A stretch of 42,717 nucleotides of DNA, taken from positions 1 to 42,717 of the forward strand of contig CAIXPF010000184.1 of the NCBI GenBank assembly GCA_903921205.1, written 5' to 3'. The notes beneath the pieces are model-generated. The model made no database searches. It worked only from the letters and a program-made list of their open reading frames with translations, and had not been told where the DNA came from. Origin of the DNA: an uncultured Acidimicrobiia bacterium (lineage in GTDB: Bacteria > Actinomycetota > Acidimicrobiia > Acidimicrobiales > CAIXPF01). Below, in pieces: positions 1 to 5,609 of the stretch (position 1 is its first letter; every line of letters starts with the position of its first letter). Made by a program: the position numbers and the translations under genes.

Positions 1-373
1 ACCCGAGCTTGATGGCGCTGTGGATCTGGCGGGTGAGCGCCAGCAGCAGACCGAACCCGGTGTCGGCGAGGTGACCGCCGACCAGGCCCTTCTCGCCGGT
101 GAGGATCACCTCGCTCTGCTTGAACGCCGGGTACATGAACATGTCCACCCCCGAGGCGGTGGCGTGGACCCAGCGCAGGTTGGGGGCCGCGGCCAGCAGC
201 CGTTCGGGCAGTACCCCGAGGATGACGTCGGTGTCCGCAGCGTGCGGCATGGCCTCCTTCACCCCGTTGACCAGCTCGACCACCGAACCGTCGCCGGCGG
301 CGTCGCGGATCGACTGCATCTCCGCGTCGGTCACCGACGGCAGGGTCAGCCCCGTCATCACGAGAACCTTCAT
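1..373 (-). CDS. D-2-hydroxyacid dehydrogenase, NAD-binding family (C-terminus outside window)
   Basis: About 124 N-terminal residues are visible, beginning MKVLVMTGLTLPSVTDAE. The segments VILGVLPERLLAAAPNLRWV and TGEKGLVGGHLADTGFGLLL fit the substrate-binding half of D-2-hydroxyacid dehydrogenases, which reduce 2-oxoacids or oxidise 2-hydroxyacids with NAD(P). The Rossmann domain and the catalytic Arg/Glu/His lie beyond base 1, so substrate and cofactor cannot be judged. The ATG overlaps the stop of the upstream hydratase gene as ATGA (370-373), so the two are almost certainly translated from one mRNA. With its hydratase partner and the divergent dehydrogenases it looks like part of a catabolic cluster. 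Confidence 0.75.
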   Translation of the reverse strand, partial: MKVLVMTGLTLPSVTDAEMQSIRDAAGDGSVVELVNGVKEAMPHAADTDVILGVLPERLLAAAPNLRWVHATASGVDMFMYPAFKQSEVILTGEKGLVGGHLADTGFGLLLALTRQIHSAIKLG

Positions 374-1176
374 GTGAACCGCACCTCCACTGTGCCGACG
401 CCCGAGAACTCGCTGCGCCAGGTTTGCCCGGCTTCGGCCGGGAACCGTCCGACCGCTCCGGTGATGATCTTCTGTCCCGGTTCCAATGCCAGGTCGTAGT
501 CGGCCAGCGCCCGTGCCAACAACCCGATGGACAGGTAGTGGTCGTCGACGTGGTCGCCGGCCCGCTCGCGCAGCGACGGCGTCGCCACCCCGTCGACCCC
601 GGCCCAGCTCATGGACACCTCGACGTCGGCGAGGTCGAAGCCGGCCCGGTGCAGTTCCGCCGGGGACACGCCGCTGCCTTCGACGATGCCCCAGTTGTAC
701 ATCCGGGCCGCAGCGCCCATGGCCAGGTCGGGTCGCAGCGTGCCGGCCTGGCGCTGGTTGATCTCGTAGCCGGCGGCCACGGTGACCAGCGCTCCACGGA
801 CCTGATCGACGGTGAGGTCCCGGCCGAGGAGCCGCTCGCCGACGGTGAAGCACAGCTCGGTCTCGACGGCGGCCCGGGGGATGTCGGCCACGTCGACCGA
901 GGCGCCGCTGGCGAGGACGTGACCGGCGTCGAGGTAACCGAAGGGTCGTACGTCGACACCGCCGAACTGCTCACGGGCTCGGGCGGAGGTCAGCCCCACC
1001 TTCCAGCCGGCAAGGACTGCTCCTTCGGCCTGGTGCAGACGCAGCAGGCGGACCTGCAGGGCCAGACCGTCGTCGTAGGAGATGCCCTCGAGCAGCGCGG
1101 GGAAGCGGTCGCCTGCCTGTACCGCGGCCCACAGTCGGGGGGCGAGGTCGTCGAGTTCGGCAGGGGTGAGCGCCAT
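370..1176 (-). CDS. 2-keto-4-pentenoate hydratase-like protein (fumarylacetoacetate hydrolase superfamily)
   Basis: 268 residues, the usual length for MhpD/2-oxopent-4-enoate hydratases, which add water to 2-hydroxypentadienoate-type products of aromatic meta-cleavage. Visible family marks are GWKVGLTS (residues 58-65), VETELCF with two acidic residues (E105, E107) and AGYEINQ (E138), which match the metal-binding acidic triad of the family. I chose the ATG at 1176 rather than the longer frame opening at 1245 because TAGTGT lies 8 bases upstream and would give a leaderless mRNA. The gene is followed with a 4-base overlap by the 2-hydroxyacid dehydrogenase. The family also contains decarboxylases and FAH-type hydrolases, so the exact reaction is open. 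Confidence 0.8.
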   Translation of the reverse strand: MALTPAELDDLAPRLWAAVQAGDRFPALLEGISYDDGLALQVRLLRLHQAEGAVLAGWKVGLTSARAREQFGGVDVRPFGYLDAGHVLASGASVDVADIPRAAVETELCFTVGERLLGRDLTVDQVRGALVTVAAGYEINQRQAGTLRPDLAMGAAARMYNWGIVEGSGVSPAELHRAGFDLADVEVSMSWAGVDGVATPSLRERAGDHVDDHYLSIGLLARALADYDLALEPGQKIITGAVGRFPAEAGQTWRSEFSGVGTVEVRFT

Positions 1177-1184
1177 GGCCGCGC

Positions 1185-1190
1185 ACACTA
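1185..1190 (-). promoter_or_regulatory. -10-like TAGTGT, leaderless start of the hydratase gene
   Basis: TAGTGT on the minus strand ends 8 bases before the ATG at 1176. There is no Shine-Dalgarno sequence. No convincing -35 is visible. Confidence 0.5.
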
Positions 1191-1256
1191 CGCTCCGCCG
1201 GCGTCGGCCGCTCGCACCAGGCGGCCGCTGCCCGGCCGATGCCACAGGAGCGGACG

Positions 1257-2318
1257 ATGCCCACCGAGCAATCCCGACGGACCGTTTGCGTGATCCCCGG
1301 CGATGACGCCGCGCCGGAGGCCATGGACGCCACCCTGGACGCCCTGCGGGTCTTGGAGCTGCCCGTGGACTTCGACATCGTGCCGACCGGCGCAGAGCTT
1401 GCCCCGATCCCCGAGGTCGAACGCGAGCAGTTCCTGCGCGAGCACATCGACGCCGCCGACGGCGTGCTGTTCGGCTCGACCAACGGCACCACCGGCGGCG
1501 TCACCTACATGCGTTGGGGGAAGGGCACCTTCGCCAACGTGCGACCGATCCGTTGGCGGCCGGGGTATCGCTCGCCGCTGGCCGACCCGGCCGGCATCGA
1601 CTACGTGATCGTGCGCGAGAACCTCGAGGACGCCTACATCGGGATCATGGGTGATGTGGAGGACATCCGCCGTGCCGGCCTCGCCGGTCCCCGTGCCCGG
1701 CTGGCCTACGAGGGCGAGGGCCGCTATGCGGTGAAGATCATCACCCGGCAGGGCACCGAGAACGTGGCCCGCTTCAGCCTGGAGCTGGCCCGCAAGCGGC
1801 GGGGCAAGCTGACCGTGTCGGCCAAGACCAACATGCTGCCCAAGACCGACCGGTACTTCTGCGAGATCGTCGCCGAGGTCGCGCAGGACTATCCCGACGT
1901 CGAGTTCGAGCAGTTCATCATCGACGACATGGCCCACCGGCTGGTGCTGCGCCCGCACGGCCTCGACGTGGTGCTGCTGCCGAACCTCTACGGCGACGTC
2001 CTCTCCGACGAGGGTGCGGCGACCCTCGGTGGTATGGGCCTCGCTCCGTCGGGCTGCTACGGGCACGACTTCGCCTACTTCGAGTCGGCGCACGGCACCG
2101 CTCCCGACATCGTCGGGCAGGGCATCATCAACCCCACGGCCACGATGCTGTCGGCGGTGATGCTGCTCGAGCATCTCGGGTTCGGCGATGCCGCCCACCG
2201 TCTCGACACTGCGGTGAGCGACGTCTACGCCGCCGGCGAGGCCCTCACCCCCGACCAGGGCGGCACCGCCGGAACGGCCGACTTCGCTGCTGCGGTGGTG
2301 GCCGAGTTGCGCCGCTGA
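1257..2318 (+). CDS. Isocitrate/isopropylmalate dehydrogenase family protein (oxidative decarboxylase of a 2-hydroxyacid)
   Basis: 353 residues with the decarboxylating dehydrogenase fold. VRENLEDAY corresponds to the phosphate/substrate loop of the family, KTNMLPKTDRYF contains the conserved Lys, and DVVLLPNLYGDVLSD has the metal-binding Asp residues. ESAHGTAPDIVGQGIINPTA is the NAD-binding segment. The N-terminal loop reads IPGDDAAPE instead of the usual GDGIGPE, so it is a divergent branch, not a housekeeping LeuB or Icd. Likely substrates are malate- or tartrate-like hydroxyacids; this is inference from the neighbourhood. AGGAG at 1246-1250, six bases before the ATG at 1257, decides the start over an in-frame ATG at 1239. 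The gene is divergent from the hydratase operon with an 80-base shared promoter region. Confidence 0.8.
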   Translation: MPTEQSRRTVCVIPGDDAAPEAMDATLDALRVLELPVDFDIVPTGAELAPIPEVEREQFLREHIDAADGVLFGSTNGTTGGVTYMRWGKGTFANVRPIRWRPGYRSPLADPAGIDYVIVRENLEDAYIGIMGDVEDIRRAGLAGPRARLAYEGEGRYAVKIITRQGTENVARFSLELARKRRGKLTVSAKTNMLPKTDRYFCEIVAEVAQDYPDVEFEQFIIDDMAHRLVLRPHGLDVVLLPNLYGDVLSDEGAATLGGMGLAPSGCYGHDFAYFESAHGTAPDIVGQGIINPTATMLSAVMLLEHLGFGDAAHRLDTAVSDVYAAGEALTPDQGGTAGTADFAAAVVAELRR

Positions 2319-2363
2319 CGGAGCGCTGCGCCGAGGAGCGCGGCGTGAGCGCAGCCGGAGCGG

Positions 2364-2513
2364 TATCGTGCAGGGGCAACCAGCGGGTCCCTCGGGTCCC
2401 GCCAGTCCGGGGGGACCGGGTTCCGAGCCGGCTGCGAGCAGACCCCGTGGGGGGTCCCCGCAGCAGCGCTGCGTATTCCGCCCCGCCGGTCGAACCGGAG
2501 AAAGGCCTGCACT
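2364..2513 (+). promoter_or_regulatory. Structured GC-rich leader upstream of the Ldh2-type gene
   Basis: A TATCGT hexamer (2364-2369) could be a -10 element giving an untranslated leader of about 140 bases. The leader contains an imperfect hairpin at 2431-2464 (outer GCTGCG/CGCAGC, inner GACCCC/GGGGTC with loop GTGG) and smaller inverted repeats (GCGGG 2383-2387 with CCCGC 2398-2402; GGTCCC 2395-2400 with GGGACC 2412-2417). GGGTCC-type blocks recur, so alternative pairings are possible. I recognise no known riboswitch class. It could also include a terminator of the preceding gene. Confidence 0.35.
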
Positions 2514-3596
2514 GTGAACGATCGCCATCGTGGTGTCCCGGAGATGGAGCGCACCGAGGGACAGGCTGCAGAGCTGCCCATCGACGGGGTCCGGGCGTTC
2601 ACCGCGACCGCGCTCACGGCGGCCGGCATGCTCCCCGGTGACGCCGAGACGGTGGCCGGCAACTTCATGTGGGCCGACCTCCGCGGGGTCGACACCCACG
2701 GCGTGCAGCGTCTGTCGTGGTACCTGAACTGGTTCGAGCAGGGCATCTGCAACCCGGCCGCCCAGCTCGAGATCCTGCGCGAGCGGCCGACGATGCTCTC
2801 GGGCGACGGCCACCACGGCCTCGGCCAGCTCGTCGCCACCCGGTTCATGGAGAAGCTCATCCCGAAGGCCAAGGAAACCGGGATGTGTATCGGCGTGATC
2901 CGCAACAGCAACGACTGGGGCTGTGGCGGCTGGTACCCGAACCTGGCGGCCACCGCCGGGCTGGCGTGTGTGGCCACCACGACGTCGATCCCGAACCTGG
3001 CTCCCTTCGGGGCGCGCACCCGCCTCTACGGCAACAACCCGATCGCCTTCGCCTTCCCCCGGCGCAGCGGCCCGCCGATCCTGCTCGACATGGCGCTGAC
3101 CCCCGTGGCGCTCGGCAAGGTGCTGCGGGCCCAGGCCGAGGGCACCGAGCTGCCGGCCGAGTGGGGCTTCCGCGACCGTGACGGCAACCCGACGACCGAT
3201 CCGGGTGTGGCCATGAAGGGCATCATCCCGGCCATCGGCGGCTACAAGGGCACCGGCCTGGCGATGATCACCAACATCCTCGCCGGGGTGCTGTCGGGTT
3301 CGGCCCACTCGGCGCAGGTCGAGGTCGGCCGCCGTGGCCAGTTCTTCCTGCTGATGGACCCCGACGTCATCCACCCGGAGGGCGCCGAGGCCTACTTCGA
3401 TGCGATGGAAGACCTCGTCTCGCAGGTCCGGGCGGTCGACGTGCTGCCCGGTCAGTCCGTGTTCCTGCCCGGTGAGCCGGAGCAGAAGCAGCTCGAGGCC
3501 CGCTCCGCTGCGGGTCGTATCCGGTACCCCGCCTCGGTGATCGACGGCATGCGCAAGGTGGCATCCCGTCTGGGTATCGAGTTCGATTTGGCCTAG
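2514..3596 (+). CDS. Malate/L-lactate dehydrogenase-like oxidoreductase (Ldh2 family)
   Basis: 360 residues of the NAD(P)-dependent Ldh2/YlbC fold, which includes ureidoglycolate, sulfolactate and malate dehydrogenases. DTHGVQRL (residues 60-67) holds one conserved His of the active site. RLYGNNPIAFAFP and LLDMALTP are typical of the cofactor and substrate region, and KGTGLAMITNILAGVLSG is the conserved C-terminal helix. The motif usually written SNHFGAAGYY appears as SNDWGCGGWY, so the conserved second His is Asp134 here. The GTG start at 2514 has GGAGAAAGG about 8 bases upstream; an in-frame ATG at 2544 is the alternative. It probably oxidises a 2-hydroxyacid made in this cluster. Confidence 0.82.
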   Translation: MNDRHRGVPEMERTEGQAAELPIDGVRAFTATALTAAGMLPGDAETVAGNFMWADLRGVDTHGVQRLSWYLNWFEQGICNPAAQLEILRERPTMLSGDGHHGLGQLVATRFMEKLIPKAKETGMCIGVIRNSNDWGCGGWYPNLAATAGLACVATTTSIPNLAPFGARTRLYGNNPIAFAFPRRSGPPILLDMALTPVALGKVLRAQAEGTELPAEWGFRDRDGNPTTDPGVAMKGIIPAIGGYKGTGLAMITNILAGVLSGSAHSAQVEVGRRGQFFLLMDPDVIHPEGAEAYFDAMEDLVSQVRAVDVLPGQSVFLPGEPEQKQLEARSAAGRIRYPASVIDGMRKVASRLGIEFDLA

Positions 3597-3663
3597 CCAC
3601 GTCCGATTGATGACAGTTCACGACACGACAGAGCCGAACGCTCTTCGATCAGGGGGTTCCTGA

Positions 3664-4806
3664 ATGCGCTACTACTCATGTGATTCCCATGTGGTGGAGG
3701 CCCGGGAGGTCTTCGAGGGTCTCGAGGACCGCTTCGGGTCCCGTGCCCCGCGGGTGGTGCACAACTACCAGGACAAACCGGGCGACTGGATCGTCCTGCC
3801 CGGTACCGCACCGGTTCCGGTCGGCCGTCTGGGCATCGCCGGCAACAAGCTCGGCGAGCCGAAGACCGAGGAGAAGATCGCCCGGGGTTACGAGGGGCTC
3901 AACCCCGGCGTGAAGGACCCCCATGCGCGGCTCGAGGAGCAGGTGCTCGACGGGATCGTCGGCGAGGTCATGTACCCGTCGCTGAACATGTTCACGTTCG
4001 CCATCAAGGACCGTGATGTGGTCTCCGCGGTGTTCGAACGCCACAACGACTGGGTTTTCGACTACTGCACCGCCAACCCGGAGCGTCTCATCGGCATCGG
4101 CTGCCTCGGCCTGCCCGACGTCGAGATCGCCCTGGCCGAGATGACCCGGGCCGCCACCAAGGGCGTGCGCGGCTTCGCCATCCCCGCCCACGTGTCGCCC
4201 GAGCGCCCCTACAACCACCCCGACTACGACCCGTTCTGGGCTGCAGCGCAGGAGTTCGGGGTGCCGCTGACGATGCACATCTTCACCGGCGAGACCTTCG
4301 ACGGTGGCATGCCGAAGCACTGGGGTACCCCCGGCGGCACCATCAAGGGCTACACGATGGCCCACACGACGGCGGTCAACACCATGGTCGACCTCATCTG
4401 CGGCGGTGTGCTCGAGCGCTTCCCGCGCCTGAAGTTCATCATCAGCGAGTTCGAGACCGGCTGGCTGGCCCACACCCTGCAGCGCCTCGACCACGCCATC
4501 TACCGCACCCCGAAGTTCGCGGTCGACTACCTGACCATGAAGCCGTCGGAATACTTCCACCGGAACTTCTACGCCACCTTCGAGGACGACGCCGCCGGCA
4601 TCGCCACCCGTCACCTCATCGGCGTGAAGAACCTGCTGTGGGGCAACGACTATCCGCACCACGACTCGATCTGGCCGCACTCGATGGCCACGCTCGAGAA
4701 CTGCCTGGCCGGCGTTCCCGAGGACGAGAAGGAGATGATGGTGTGGTCGAACACCATCGATCTGTACAACATCGACATCTCGAAGCTGCCGGTGCTGGCC
4801 GGCTGA
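3664..4806 (+). CDS. Amidohydrolase-2 family metal-dependent hydrolase or decarboxylase
   Basis: 380 residues with the TIM-barrel amidohydrolase_2 pattern seen in ACMSD, gamma-resorcylate decarboxylase and LigW-type enzymes. Predicted metal ligands are D7 and H9 in DSHVVE (with E12), H205 in LTMHIF and D329 in GNDYPHHDS. Many family members are non-oxidative decarboxylases of aromatic or muconate-semialdehyde acids and some are hydratases, so the reaction is left open. AGGGGG lies about 7 bases before the ATG. The gene follows the Ldh2 gene by 67 bases on the same strand, and a strong hairpin at 4843-4870 closes the unit. Confidence 0.8.
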   Translation: MRYYSCDSHVVEAREVFEGLEDRFGSRAPRVVHNYQDKPGDWIVLPGTAPVPVGRLGIAGNKLGEPKTEEKIARGYEGLNPGVKDPHARLEEQVLDGIVGEVMYPSLNMFTFAIKDRDVVSAVFERHNDWVFDYCTANPERLIGIGCLGLPDVEIALAEMTRAATKGVRGFAIPAHVSPERPYNHPDYDPFWAAAQEFGVPLTMHIFTGETFDGGMPKHWGTPGGTIKGYTMAHTTAVNTMVDLICGGVLERFPRLKFIISEFETGWLAHTLQRLDHAIYRTPKFAVDYLTMKPSEYFHRNFYATFEDDAAGIATRHLIGVKNLLWGNDYPHHDSIWPHSMATLENCLAGVPEDEKEMMVWSNTIDLYNIDISKLPVLAG

Positions 4807-4842
4807 CCGCGGCCTGATCCGTCGGGCTGAGCTCGGACGTGT

Positions 4843-4870
4843 GCAGCCCCGCCCCACCGGGCGGGGCTGC
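4843..4870 (+). terminator. Hairpin terminator after the amidohydrolase gene
   Basis: A perfect 12-base stem (GCAGCCCCGCCC with its complement) and 4-base loop CACC. No T-run follows, as is common in high-GC actinobacteria. Confidence 0.6.
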
Positions 4871-4912
4871 GTCGCGTCCGGCATCGCCGCATCGCCGCAC
4901 CGCCGCACCGGC

Positions 4913-4961
4913 GGGGCGGCACGGTCGAGCGGGGCGGCACGGTCGAGCGGGGCGGTAGGGT
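4913..4961 (+). repeat. 18-base tandem repeat in front of the pgsA-like gene
   Basis: GGGGCGGCACGGTCGAGC occurs twice head to tail (4913-4930, 4931-4948). A third, degenerate unit (GGGGCGGTAGGGT) carries the -10-like TAGGGT. Short CCGCATCG/CCGCACCG repeats lie just upstream. Confidence 0.7.
4956..4961 (+). promoter_or_regulatory. -10-like TAGGGT, leaderless start of the pgsA-like gene
   Basis: The hexamer ends 9 bases before the ATG at 4971. It is embedded in the degenerate third unit of the 18-base tandem repeat. No -35 is evident. Confidence 0.5.
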
Positions 4962-4970
4962 TGGCGGGCC

Positions 4971-5558
4971 ATGCGCGTCTACACCGTGCCGAACGCGATC
5001 TCGTTCCTTCGACTGCTGTGCGTGCCCGTCTACCTGGTCCTGCTGTTCGGACGGGAGAACCGGGCGGCTGCGGCGTGGCTGCTCGGGGTGCTGGGTATGA
5101 CCGACTGGGTCGACGGTTACCTGGCGCGCCGCTTGAACCAGGTGTCGGAGTTGGGCAAGGCGCTCGATCCGATCGCCGATCGCCTTGCCCTGGTGGTGGG
5201 TATCGGCTCGATCCTGTGGCTCGGCGCAGCGCCGCTGTGGGTGGCGGTCCTGGCCCTGGCCCGTGAGGTCACGGTGTCGGTGGCGGTGTTGATCCTCGGG
5301 GCGATGGGGGCAAAGAGGCTGAACGTCACCTGGTGGGGCAAGACCGGCACGTTCTTGCTGTACTTCGCCTTTCCCATGTGGCTGGGCAGCACCTCGACGC
5401 TGAGCTATGCGCCCATGCTGGGGGTGCTGGCCTGGTTCTTCGCGCTTCCGGGCCTGGCGGCGGCGTACTACGCGGCCTTCCAGTACCTCGGCCTGAGCCG
5501 CCGGGCGTTGGCCGAGGGCCGAGCCGAGCGGCAGGCCCGCACCGCACCGTCGCTCTGA
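4971..5558 (+). CDS. CDP-alcohol phosphatidyltransferase (phosphatidylglycerophosphate synthase-like)
   Basis: 195 residues of membrane enzyme. The complete CDP-alcohol phosphotransferase signature D-x2-DG-x2-AR-x8-G-x3-D-x3-D is present as D45, D48, G49, A52-R53, G62, D66 and D70. The N-terminus (NAISFLRLLCVPVYLVLLFG) is the usual first helix of PgsA proteins, and further hydrophobic helices follow. The enzyme transfers a phosphatidyl group from CDP-diacylglycerol to an alcohol, probably glycerol-3-phosphate. Other acceptors, such as inositol phosphate, cannot be excluded from sequence alone. A pgsA-type gene also sits close upstream of gcvH-garA in mycobacteria, supporting orthologous context. 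Confidence 0.85.
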   Translation: MRVYTVPNAISFLRLLCVPVYLVLLFGRENRAAAAWLLGVLGMTDWVDGYLARRLNQVSELGKALDPIADRLALVVGIGSILWLGAAPLWVAVLALAREVTVSVAVLILGAMGAKRLNVTWWGKTGTFLLYFAFPMWLGSTSTLSYAPMLGVLAWFFALPGLAAAYYAAFQYLGLSRRALAEGRAERQARTAPSL

Positions 5559-5596
5559 GCGACCTCCCGGCAAGCCGTAAGCCAGTCGGGCGCTCC

Positions 5597-5602
5597 TAGA
5601 GT
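5597..5602 (+). promoter_or_regulatory. -10-like TAGAGT, leaderless start of the guanylyltransferase fusion gene
   Basis: The hexamer ends 7 bases before the ATG at 5610. This favours that start over the in-frame GTG at 5601, which overlaps the hexamer. Confidence 0.5.
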
Positions 5603-5609
5603 GCAGGCC

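Noticed and set aside
2371-2464. Possible SRP (4.5S) or T-box-like RNA
   Set aside because: CAACCAGCGGG recalls actinobacterial SRP RNA, but the essential CCGGAAGG loop and the T-box TGGNACCGCG sequence are absent.
1188-3374. Long minus-strand open frame opposite the IPMDH-like and Ldh2 genes
   Set aside because: Same reason: both plus-strand proteins carry recognised catalytic motifs across this stretch.
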